A stretch of DNA of 64,000 nucleotides from Malachius bipustulatus. Lineage: Eukaryota; Arthropoda; Insecta; Coleoptera; Melyridae. The translations under genes and the position numbers were made by a program. The DNA is taken from assembly GCA_910589415.1 (NCBI GenBank), contig OU342637.1, positions 40,826,162 to 40,890,161 on the forward strand. Reading direction: 5' to 3'. Below, in pieces: positions 1-8,803 of this stretch (positions are counted from its first letter, which is position 1; each line of letters begins with the position of its first letter). The notes under the pieces were generated by a model. The model searched no databases and had not been told where the DNA came from. It saw only the letters and a program-made list of their open reading frames with translations.

Positions 1-336
1 TATGCACCAATTGCGAAAATGTTGACTGTTCTTGACCTTATGTCGGTTAAACAGAAAATTGTTTTTAAAACCTTAGAGTTTATATACAAGATTCATAATA
101 GTCTTCTCCCGCGATATTTGTCGGATTGTATTAGATATGTTAGAGATGTTCACAATTACTCGACTAGAAGCGAAAATAATTTTTATATAAAGATATGTAA
201 TAGAATGAAAACGTACAATAGTTTATATTTTGGGGGTTTTAATTTATACAATAGCTTACCTAGCAAGGTAAAAAATTGTCAGGGATTAAAAGAGTTTAAA
301 ATGAAGTGTGCAGTGTATGTTAGGGAAAATTTTTGA
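1..336 (+). pseudogene. C-terminal fragment of a non-LTR retrotransposon reverse transcriptase
   Basis: The frame is open from the left window edge to a TGA at 334-336. The peptide resembles the C-terminal tail of Jockey/CR1-like ORF2 proteins: an IYKIHNSLLPRYL-type helix, a YSTRS segment and, near the end, FNLYNSLPSKVKN, matching the family's usual 'lYNsLP..vK' ending. The catalytic RT motifs lie outside the window, so it is not known whether the element is complete to the left. About 60 bp after the stop comes an AATAAAG-like signal and a run of ATT triplets, the usual 3' end of such an element, which makes the plus-strand reading convincing. Family assignment below 'Jockey-like' is inference. 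Confidence 0.6.
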
Positions 337-389
337 ATATGTAATCATTATTCCTGAATGCTATAATTATGAATTGTAGATAGCTTTGC

Positions 390-425
390 TAAAATAAAGT
401 ATTATTATTATTATATTATTATTAA
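390..425 (+). repeat. ATT-rich 3' tail of the non-LTR element
   Basis: An AATAAAGT-like signal is followed by repeated ATT triplets. Similar tails close the CR1-like element at 39346-39363 (opposite strand) and the Jockey-like element near 56650. Confidence 0.6.
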
Positions 426-1122
426 TTTTAACCGATTCTGGTAAATAAATTTGTTCCAATTCTTTAATTTAATTTTATTATTTTTAAATTATATAATTCA
501 ACAAAACCAAAAGTGAAGAAAAAAAATACAAGAGAAAACGCAAAATTCATGGTGTGGCGACCACTTGTTAGCCTTAACGAAAATATGAAGCAAAAACTTC
601 TCACATATCTGATGTGAGAGCGTAAAAGAGCGGAAAATAGATCATACCACATTATTAGAAAAAATCAAATAAAGAAATCAAAAAAATCAAATAAATCAAA
701 AAAATCACGATTTTTTTGATTTTTTTAATTAAAATCATTGATTTTTGATTTTTATAAAAAAATCATGATTTTTTCGAACCCTGCCCATATCTAATTAGTT
801 TCACTATCGTATGCATATCAAAAAAAATAGACACAAATAGATACCTCGTGACGACTTATGTGAATTTACAAAAAAATATCAATTTTTTCAACAATAAAAG
901 ATTTCGATAAAATAAGGAATATGGATTTTTCAGTTTTTTCAGGGTATTACAGGATACAGGTAAAAATCTTATACTTTTTCCGAGATCCCTATAATACAGT
1001 GAGCCACGAAATAGTCAAGACCCTGTATAATTAAGTTAAACAATAGCCGGCTTTTCTGATAGGTTATATTCTGCGGGGCACTTTAACCAAAAAGTACCTC
1101 TATGACAGATTTATATACTTAC
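426..1122. other. Non-coding, AT-rich; low-complexity block at 660-780
   Basis: No credible gene. Between about 660 and 780 the sequence is built of atcaaaaaa / ttttttgat words on both strands, so it could fold back on itself. The rest is unique-looking AT-rich DNA. If the exon at 1123-1323 is real, 426-1122 is part of its first intron. Confidence 0.5.
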
Positions 1123-1323
1123 AGCAGGTATATCAGCTGAAGTTACTGGTGTTCCGACTTCATAATTTTGATGGGTTGAATCTTCAAAAATAGAATTCGA
1201 CGGAGGGTTACTAAAATTTTCAAGCTCATCAAGTACATTCTGTTCTAACACTGGTAACGAATCCGGAAACTGGAATAAATAAGCTAAATCGGCCACGCTG
1301 TCCATTTCAGACATAACATCCAT
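1123..1323 (-). CDS. Probable first coding exon of an unidentified host gene
   Basis: Starts at ATG 1321-1323 and encodes 67 codons of an acidic, Ser/Asp/Glu-rich segment (N-terminus MDVMSEMDSVADLAYLFQF). The reading frame meets a perfect splice-donor sequence, GTAAGT, reading leftwards from 1122, before the stop at 1111-1113, so the sensible end of coding is 1123. Composition is unlike the surrounding AT-rich DNA, and there are no transposon-like motifs. Clusters of acidic and hydrophobic residues are reminiscent of transcriptional activation segments, but I recognise no family and do not name it. The remaining exons would lie to the left, beyond the window. Confidence 0.45.
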
Positions 1324-1708
1324 TTTTTGCTCACTGATGTGATATCAATATTATGACTTTACCCGGCGAAGTTTTTCAGAATACTAAAAGGTCTATTCAA
1401 GTGTAGGTAAAACCTACCCTACCTACCCTACCTGTTAGCTTAACCACAGAATAGTCTATTCTGTGGCTTAACTTTCACCCCCACCTTCTTTTATAACTAG
1501 CGCCATTTTCTTAAGGGCGGAGCTATGTCTTTAGAAAACCCACAGGAAAACCCCAACAATACGAGTATTATTATTATGTACATATTATTGGTTTTCTTTA
1601 GCTAAACAAATTTCCGTATTTTTAAAACATAATTTTTTTTTTATAGATACTTACTTTCATTTCATTTTGAAATGAACTATCAAACTTACTCTATGCTCTC
1701 CACATTTA
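1324..1708. other. Non-coding; short TACC-type repeat near 1400-1440
   Basis: Upstream side of the minus-strand exon. Contains repeated acctaccct words at about 1408-1436 and nothing else recognisable. It could contain the promoter and 5'UTR of the exon at 1123-1323, but no clear TATA or initiator stands out. Confidence 0.35.
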
Positions 1709-2421
1709 ATTTCTATTATAGACCATATACACCGTGTTTTAAATTAAGTCGGCACTATTACTATAACTTCGTTATTATTTGAGCTAGAAAGTCGGTTGAA
1801 TTAGCACACTAGTAGTATTTCTTCTCCTGAATAAAACGATGAAAACAGGAAAACAATAATTGATTGAGTATTTTTTTTAATCGAACAAGCTGTATATTTT
1901 TAGATGGATCGGTTGCAAATTTTTTTTAAAGGAAAAAGTCTCTATGCAATATGATCCTAAAATAATAAAATTTTACGACACAAACAAGTTCTGTTATTTG
2001 TTCATTCGAAATTAAATACTTTTCAAGATAACAACTCTTATTTTTAGTGTATTTTTTAATTAAAAAAATACACTATTGAGGCTGACATAATTTTTTTACC
2101 TTACATGACGTATAGGTATACGCTAAATTACAATAATTGTCGCAGCCTACTTTGGGAGTATTAAAATGATGAATAATTAGTTTATTTATAATTTTAGGAT
2201 CATAGTAGGTGCACAGAGAATTTCCTTTCAAAAAAATTACAATGGATCTATCTAAAAATATACAGGTGTTCCATTAAAAAATATACATTTTTTTAAATAT
2301 CTCGAAAATGCGATGCTCAATTATTTTTCTGTTTCTCCGTTTTATTCAGGAGTTTTATAACGAAGTTAGCAATAGTGTCGACTTAATTTTAAACACGGTG
2401 TGTATTAAAAATTATAGGTGA
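1709..2421. mobile_element. Foldback (inverted-repeat) element, about 0.7 kb, non-autonomous
   Basis: The left arm (about 1709-1970) is the diverged reverse complement of the right arm (about 2195-2421). Clear matches are the ACCGTGTTT..AATTAAGTCG block at 1731-1752 against 2382-2402, the cctgaataaaacg block at 1826-1841 against 2335-2352, and the ttttagatggatc block at 1900-1912 against 2252-2266. No transposase is present. Outer ends are not sharply defined and no target duplication was recognised. Confidence 0.55.
2046..2074. repeat. Palindrome around AGTGTATTTTTTAAT, first copy
   Basis: A near-perfect palindrome followed by ctattgagg. The same palindrome plus trailing word recurs at 2635-2661 (ctattgaggacgacat), so this is a short repeated unit rather than a chance hairpin. 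Confidence 0.45.
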
Positions 2422-2634
2422 TACTGTTTAATTAAGAAATGCACAATAGAAAATATTTTTTGGACAATAAGGTATTAGGTACTACGTACTTTAGGTCAAG
2501 TAAATATTGTCGGTAATAATCAGGTAATAATAAATATAGATAATATTCAAGTAAAAATATGTTCTGACATGCGGAATCTAAATAGAGGTACCTAATTGGC
2601 TAAGTTTTTATTGAAGCTTCCCATGATGATTTTT

Positions 2635-2661
2635 AGTGTATTTTTTAATAAAAAATACACT
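2635..2661. repeat. Palindrome around AGTGTATTTTTTAAT, second copy
   Basis: Second copy of the 2046-2074 unit, with the same downstream word. It lies about 125 bp left of the PLE array. Confidence 0.45.
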
Positions 2662-2787
2662 ATTGAGGACGACATCACTTTTCGAAAATCACCCAAACTC
2701 ATCAAATGTCCACCGATCATGACCCCCAGATCACGAAAAAGTGGTTTTCCAAAATTCACCTGCCCACGATATATATATATATATATT

Positions 2788-3508
2788 TGGGATGTGAGAA
2801 AGAGGAAAGAAAAAGGATCTCCTCTTCACCAGTTAAGAGCTATCGGTCTCAATATAGTTGGGCTAATAAAACAGCAAGATCTTATATGCTTGACTTATAT
2901 TTCGGAACAATTTGTTCCTTCCTCAGAGTCTAAAATACAAAATTAAAGAAATTACATTTGAATACAATCATGAAATATAAGAGGTCCTTACCGCATTGAT
3001 CTTAATATTAGGTAGGTCAGCGAGAAAATACAGAGAGCCCTCACAACACATGCCAGATCCAGCTCATGGTGATTTCCTCTATATGAGAATTTTTTCTTTA
3101 TTTTTGTGGATGTTCAAATCACTAATTAAAACTAGTAAAGATTAAAAAAGCACAAACACCGCATCAGCAACAAGGGACATTTTAAAACATTAATTTATAA
3201 AACATAAGGTGGTTTATGAGCTACATGTTAACTACTCTTGATTATTTCATCACCATTGCTCTTCTTATGGCACAGAAATGAGCGAATTTTTCCTTGTTTA
3301 TCAAGACACAAGGATAAGACCAGGCAATTGCAGACATTTTATCTAGAGTCTGGAACTGAATCTTTATTGGTTGAAAATGGTCGCCATCTTGAGGTTGGTA
3401 AGGCGGGAGATTCAATTTTTTGAATTTTAAAATTTTAAGAAAATACCAAAGAAAATACACCACATGTAACAGGGGTTGTGACATGTGTGTTGCCTAGTTA
3501 CGGTATTT
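2788..3508 (-). repeat. Inverted PLE terminal repeat (pLTR)
   Basis: Reverse complement of 4487-5206. Position p here corresponds to 7994-p in the direct copy. Together with the direct fragment starting at 3512 it forms a head-to-head pair separated by only a few bases, so 3064-3269 and 3512-3722 can pair as a long inverted repeat. Confidence 0.9.
2892..2930 (-). ncRNA. Hammerhead-ribozyme-like core in inverted pLTR
   Basis: Reading the minus strand: GACT, then CTGAGGA (fits CUGANGA), a hairpin GGAAC/GTTCC, GAAA, TATA, then AGTC, which pairs with the opening GACT as stem I. Same sequence as the three direct copies. Confidence 0.6.
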
Positions 3509-3511
3509 CTG

Positions 3512-3722
3512 ATTTCTGTGCCATAAGAAGAGCAATGGTGATGAAATAATCAAGAGTAGTTAACATGTAGCTCATAAACCACCTTATGTTTTATAAATTA
3601 ATGTTTTAAAATGTCCCTTGTTGCTGATGCGGTGTTTGTGCTTTTTTTTAATCTTTACTAGTTTTAATTAGTGATTTGAACATCCACAAAAATAAAGAAA
3701 AAATTCTCATATAGAGGAAATC
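3512..3722 (+). repeat. Direct PLE terminal-repeat fragment
   Basis: Matches 4715-4924 of the next terminal repeat, apart from a longer T-run near 3645. It ends inside the word gaggaaatc, where the sequence jumps to codon positions deep in the ORF. Confidence 0.85.
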
Positions 3723-4189
3723 AAAAAATCCTAAAAAATATAGACGGTATTAGGATAGCCAAATATAATTTAGTAACTAATAAAAATAATTTTTCTAAAC
3801 TTAAAGACAGGCTACCGTTATCTTTGCAATCAGACGTTGTCTACAAAATACCATGTAACAATTGTTTGTCGTTCTATGTGGGTCAGACGTCACAACAACT
3901 AAAAAAGCGGATTGTTGCTCATAAGAGTGATGCTAGATTAAGACCACAGAGGTGTGCTCTTGCCAGCCATGTACACAATGAGAAACACACGATGAATTAT
4001 GACGAGGTAACAATCCTAGACCATGAAAGGTGCACATCAAAAAGAATTTTTCTAGAGATGTGTCACATCAGCACATGTGACAATATCATCAACTGTAAGA
4101 GTGACATAGATGGTCTAAGTAACATATATAAATTTTTGCTTTTTTCCGAAAAGAAAAAATATTCGAACATAATAGAGCAAAGTAACTAA
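3719..4189 (+). pseudogene. Internally deleted PLE gene: 3' part only (GIY-YIG endonuclease domain)
   Basis: From about 3724 the sequence is the same as 7277-7740 of the complete copy and encodes the last roughly 150 residues, including the YKIPCNNC..YVGQT GIY-YIG core and the end of the protein. The RT domain is missing. The breakpoint joins the terminal repeat (gaggaaatc, as at 4915-4923) to the ORF (aaaaaatcc, as at 7276-7284) across a short shared aaatc-like word, which points to a microhomology deletion or a template jump during reverse transcription. No separate start is expected to make a functional protein. Confidence 0.85.
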
Positions 4190-5253
4190 TTATAATACTC
4201 ATAACTAACTACAATACTCGGAGTGTGCCTGGCTGGGGATTGTATTCTTTCTGTTGGATAATGGAGACTGTTTTTTTTTTTTTCCGCTATGGGAAATTAG
4301 TAATTGTTTTGTGCATCTTGGAAAGAAGAAGGTTTTCTCCCTTCTCACCTTTTTTCTTTTGGAAAATGTAAAAACAAAAATAAATGTTGATGTCAACCTT
4401 TAATTAGAGAAATCTGTCTTTTTGTAAATTGTTCTTTCTGTGATGTTTTTTGGTATGTAATTAATAATTGAAAATGTAAGCGAGAGAATACCGTAACTAG
4501 GCAACACACATGTCACAACCCCTGTTACATGTGGTGTATTTTCTTTGGTATTTTCTTAAAATTTTAAAATTCAAAAAATTGAATCTCCCGCCTTACCAAC
4601 CTCAAGATGGCGACCATTTTCAACCAATAAAGATTCAGTTCCAGACTCTAGATAAAATGTCTGCAATTGCCTGGTCTTATCCTTGTGTCTTGATAAACAA
4701 GGAAAAATTCGCTCATTTCTGTGCCATAAGAAGAGCAATGGTGATGAAATAATCAAGAGTAGTTAACATGTAGCTCATAAACCACCTTATGTTTTATAAA
4801 TTAATGTTTTAAAATGTCCCTTGTTGCTGATGCGGTGTTTGTGCTTTTTTAATCTTTACTAGTTTTAATTAGTGATTTGAACATCCACAAAAATAAAGAA
4901 AAAATTCTCATATAGAGGAAATCACCATGAGCTGGATCTGGCATGTGTTGTGAGGGCTCTCTGTATTTTCTCGCTGACCTACCTAATATTAAGATCAATG
5001 CGGTAAGGACCTCTTATATTTCATGATTGTATTCAAATGTAATTTCTTTAATTTTGTATTTTAGACTCTGAGGAAGGAACAAATTGTTCCGAAATATAAG
5101 TCAAGCATATAAGATCTTGCTGTTTTATTAGCCCAACTATATTGAGACCGATAGCTCTTAACTGGTGAAGAGGAGATCCTTTTTCTTTCCTCTTTCTCAC
5201 ATCCCAACTAATAATCAGTCGGTAGTTATAAAGCTCAAATAAACATTACAGAT
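4190..5253 (+). repeat. PLE 3'UTR plus direct terminal repeat, first full copy
   Basis: 4190-4486 is the 3' flank, including a 13-T run at 4271-4283. From 4487 it is the terminal repeat also found inverted at 2788-3508, running up to the ATG at 5254. It holds the hammerhead-like core at 5064-5102. The upstream position relative to the next ORF suggests it supplies promoter and 5'UTR, as in other PLE arrays; that is inference. Confidence 0.8.
5064..5102 (+). ncRNA. Hammerhead-ribozyme-like core in pLTR (copy 1)
   Basis: GACT at 5064-5067 can pair with AGTC at 5099-5102 (stem I). CTGAGGA follows, where position 7 of CUGANGA may be any base. Stem II is GGAAC/GTTCC with loop AAATT, then GAAA. 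Stem III would be the very short ATAT palindrome with A at the cleavage position. Such minimal stem III is typical of the dimer-active hammerheads known in Penelope-like elements. Activity is not shown by sequence. Confidence 0.6.
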
Positions 5254-7740
5254 ATGGGCTTTTATCATAGAATTAGAACAACTTTTGGCAATGAGGCTTC
5301 CTACGTGCTGAAGGAATGGGCAAAAACTAACACCAGGTTGGCCAAGCTGAGGAATCGCAGAGTTTTCCTACTCCAGTGCAAGAGATATGACACGAAGCCG
5401 GCCCACATACAGGACCACATCAGGGGACTTTTCAACTCAATAGATGCAGAACTATCCAGCTCGAATAGGCAAGTGGACAACTTTAACAGGAGGTTGGGAT
5501 CAAAAATATTATCTCTGGAGATTAAGATCACTGTGAAACTAATTTTAAAAAATGAGAGATCATATGAATTTTTTAAATCACGTGCTTTTGAATTAATATC
5601 TGGCCACATAGTAAATGAGTTTCAATTGCGTATCAATTATAGCTACGGGAAGATTTTTAATAGTATTAAGAATAACAATATTCGTAAATTGAACAGCCTG
5701 AAGTTGCGGAGTGTTAGTAAGCTTTGTGGTCGCGCACAGTGGGTCAGCAACCAGACTGACATTACATTACCAAGAGAAGTGGAAACTATTCTGGCACTGG
5801 GTCCCAAATTCAGTATACCACCCACCATTCAAGACATTCCTATAAGAAAACTCCTAGCAGGTGTAGAACAGGCAGTGAATTACGAGGGAACAGAGGACAG
5901 GGATCTGATCAGAGCAAGAGTCACCAATATAATAACCAACTACTTACATAAGAACGAATCGGAGAAATCCTATATCAGGGAAATGTATCACAACACAAAG
6001 AAATTCGTGAAAGACAATCAAGACCTCGTGATCAGCCAATCGGACAAAGGTAATGTCACAGTCATCATGAAACGCACAGACTATGAAGAGAAGATGATGA
6101 CACTAATCAACAATGAAGAGGTCTACAAAGAAATCCGAACCGATCCTACTACCAAGATCCAGACTTCCTGCAACAAGAGGATCAAGCAAATGAAGGAACA
6201 AGGCTACATCACACAACAGCAGGCAAAGACAATGAGTTTCTATAATGCAATTCCAGCCAGAATATATGGACTCCCGAAATATCACAAAGAGGGTTGTCCT
6301 CTGAGACCGATCATATCCACGATCAATTCACCAACGTCAAAAATTAGCAAGCACATAGCTGACATACTTAAGGACGCTTTCAAGGAGTTTTTCATATTTT
6401 CAATCAAGGACTCATTTACTTTTGCATCAAAAATAAACGGAATACATCTTCCAATGGGCCATGTTGTTGTCTCACTTGACGTCGTATCTTTGTTCACAAA
6501 CATCTCATTGGAACTTACCACCACAATAATTTCGGAGGAATGGGACCTAATTAAAGATAAAACGAATATACCAAAAGAAGAATTCCTCGATATAGTGAGA
6601 TTTTTGTTTGACTCCAATTTTTTCTTGTACAAAGGAAAGTTTTACTCTCAAATTTTTGGTTGCCCGATGGGGAGTAACTTAAGTCCTGTTTTGGCCAACA
6701 TGGTGATGACCAAACTCATCAAGATATCGATAGATAAACTACCCTACCAATTACCTTTCATATACCAATACATGGATGACCTGATAATGGCAATACCAGA
6801 GAACGGAAAGGAAGAAATATTGCAAGTGTTCAACTCATACGATGATCACATCAGATTCACTATGGAGGTAGAAGAGGATAGAGCTGTTCCATTCCTAGAC
6901 ACAAAAGTCATCAGATCCGAAGATAACATCATCAGGCTAGACTGGTACCAGAAGTCAATACACTCAGGCAGATACGTTCATCAACAGTCATACCATGACA
7001 TAAAAATGAAGACCAACGTCATACTGGGGCTACGCAATAGGTTGGAACAAATAACACATCCATCGTTCACATTGGCAGCCAAGAGGAGACTTGAAGGAAT
7101 ATTGTGCCAGAATGGGTATACCAAACAACTTATTAACAGGCTCCTATTTGGAGTGACTAGAAGAACAATGACAACTAGGGAAGCGGGGCACGGTGCGACT
7201 CCACAGGGCGATGCAACAACGGTAAACAAGTTTATTTCACTTCCTTTTATTCAGGGCTTAACCCAGGAGATAGAAAAAATCCTAAAAAATATAGACGGTA
7301 TTAGGATAGCCAAATATAATTTAGTAACTAATAAAAATAATTTTTCTAAACTTAAAGACAGGCTACCGTTATCTTTGCAATCAGACGTTGTCTACAAAAT
7401 ACCATGTAACAATTGTTTGTCGTTCTATGTGGGTCAGACGTCACAACAACTAAAAAAGCGGATTGTTGCTCATAAGAGTGATGCTAGATTAAGACCACAG
7501 AGGTGTGCTCTTGCCAGCCATGTACACAATGAGAAACACACGATGAATTATGACGAGGTAACAATCCTAGACCATGAAAGGTGCACATCAAAAAGAATTT
7601 TTCTAGAGATGTGTCACATCAGCACATGTGACAATATCATCAACTGTAAGAGTGACATAGATGGTCTAAGTAACATATATAAATTTTTGCTTTTTTCCGA
7701 AAAGAAAAAATATTCGAACATAATAGAGCAAAGTAACTAA
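5254..7740 (+). CDS. Penelope-like reverse transcriptase with GIY-YIG endonuclease
   Basis: Complete 828-codon ORF. The N-terminal roughly 330 residues are basic and helical. RT motifs follow in order: LRPIIS (about 350), motif A LDVVSLFTNIS (about 406), motif B GCPMGSNLSP (about 470), and the catalytic YQYMDD box (about 505). After a linker, the C-terminal domain starts near residue 713 with YKIPCNNC and YVGQTSQ, the Penelope variant of a GIY-YIG nuclease, followed by a conserved Arg/His region (RIVAHKSDAR, HVHNEKH). RT plus GIY-YIG is diagnostic of endonuclease-bearing Penelope-like elements, which nick the target and prime reverse transcription there. The length is in the family's usual range and there are no internal stops. 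The start is the first ATG after the terminal repeat. Probably expressed from the upstream terminal repeat. Confidence 0.95.
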   Translation: MGFYHRIRTTFGNEASYVLKEWAKTNTRLAKLRNRRVFLLQCKRYDTKPAHIQDHIRGLFNSIDAELSSSNRQVDNFNRRLGSKILSLEIKITVKLILKNERSYEFFKSRAFELISGHIVNEFQLRINYSYGKIFNSIKNNNIRKLNSLKLRSVSKLCGRAQWVSNQTDITLPREVETILALGPKFSIPPTIQDIPIRKLLAGVEQAVNYEGTEDRDLIRARVTNIITNYLHKNESEKSYIREMYHNTKKFVKDNQDLVISQSDKGNVTVIMKRTDYEEKMMTLINNEEVYKEIRTDPTTKIQTSCNKRIKQMKEQGYITQQQAKTMSFYNAIPARIYGLPKYHKEGCPLRPIISTINSPTSKISKHIADILKDAFKEFFIFSIKDSFTFASKINGIHLPMGHVVVSLDVVSLFTNISLELTTTIISEEWDLIKDKTNIPKEEFLDIVRFLFDSNFFLYKGKFYSQIFGCPMGSNLSPVLANMVMTKLIKISIDKLPYQLPFIYQYMDDLIMAIPENGKEEILQVFNSYDDHIRFTMEVEEDRAVPFLDTKVIRSEDNIIRLDWYQKSIHSGRYVHQQSYHDIKMKTNVILGLRNRLEQITHPSFTLAAKRRLEGILCQNGYTKQLINRLLFGVTRRTMTTREAGHGATPQGDATTVNKFISLPFIQGLTQEIEKILKNIDGIRIAKYNLVTNKNNFSKLKDRLPLSLQSDVVYKIPCNNCLSFYVGQTSQQLKKRIVAHKSDARLRPQRCALASHVHNEKHTMNYDEVTILDHERCTSKRIFLEMCHISTCDNIINCKSDIDGLSNIYKFLLFSEKKKYSNIIEQSN

Positions 7741-8803
7741 TTATAATACTCATAACTAACTACAATACTCGGAGTGTGCCTGGCTGGGGATTGTATTCTT
7801 TCTGTTGGATAATGGAGACTGTTTTTTTTTTTTCCGCTATGGGAAATTAGTAATTGTTTTGTGCATCTTGGAAAGAAGAAGGTTTTCTCCCTTCTCACCT
7901 TTTTTCTTTTGGAAAATGTAAAAACAAAAATAAATGTTGATGTCAACCTTTAATTAGAGAAATCTGTCTTTTTGTAAATTGTTCTTTCTGTGATGTTTTT
8001 TGGTATGTAATTAATAATTGAAAATGTAAGCGAGAGAATACCGTAACTAGGCAACACACATGTCACAACCCCTGTTACATGTGGTGTATTTTCTTTGGTA
8101 TTTTCTTAAAATTTTAAAATTCAAAAAATTGAATCTCCCGCCTTACCAACCTCAAGATGGCGACCATTTTCAACCAATAAAGATTCAGTTCCAGACTCTA
8201 GATAAAATGTCTGCAATTGCCTGGTCTTATCCTTGTGTCTTGATAAACAAGGAAAAATTCGCTCATTTCTGTGCCATAAGAAGAGCAATGGTGATGAAAT
8301 AATCAAGAGTAGTTAACATGTAGCTCATAAACCACCTTATGTTTTATAAATTAATGTTTTAAAATGTCCCTTGTTGCTGATGCGGTGTTTGTGCTTTTTT
8401 AATCTTTACTAGTTTTAATTAGTGATTTGAACATCCACAAAAATAAAGAAAAAATTCTCATATAGAGGAAATCACCATGAGCTGGATCTGGCATGTGTTG
8501 TGAGGGCTCTCTGTATTTTCTCGCTGACCTACCTAATATTAAGATCAATGCGGTAAGGACCTCTTATATTTCATGATTGTATTCAAATGTAATTTCTTTA
8601 ATTTTGTATTTTAGACTCTGAGGAAGGAACAAATTGTTCCGAAATATAAGTCAAGCATATAAGATCTTGCTGTTTTATTAGCCCAACTATATTGAGACCG
8701 ATAGCTCTTAACTGGTGAAGAGGAGATCCTTTTTCTTTCCTCTTTCTCACATCCCAACTAATAATCAGTCGGTAGTTATAAAGCTCAAATAAACATTACA
8801 GAT
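7741..8803 (+). repeat. PLE 3'UTR plus direct terminal repeat, second full copy
   Basis: Matches 4190-5253, with a 12-T run at about 7821-7832. It separates the two complete ORFs and contains the hammerhead-like core at 8614-8652. Confidence 0.85.
8614..8652 (+). ncRNA. Hammerhead-ribozyme-like core in pLTR (copy 2)
   Basis: Same sequence as 5064-5102, one array period (3550 bp) downstream. Confidence 0.6.

Noticed and set aside
3242..3484. 80-codon ORF repeated at 3242-3484 (minus), 4510-4752, 8060-8302 and 11617-11859
   Set aside because: It lies in the PLE terminal repeats and is conserved only because the repeats are identical. No protein features; probably untranslated.
5301..7229. Several minus-strand ORFs inside the PLE gene, repeated in the second copy
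   Set aside because: Antisense shadows of a real 828-codon gene.
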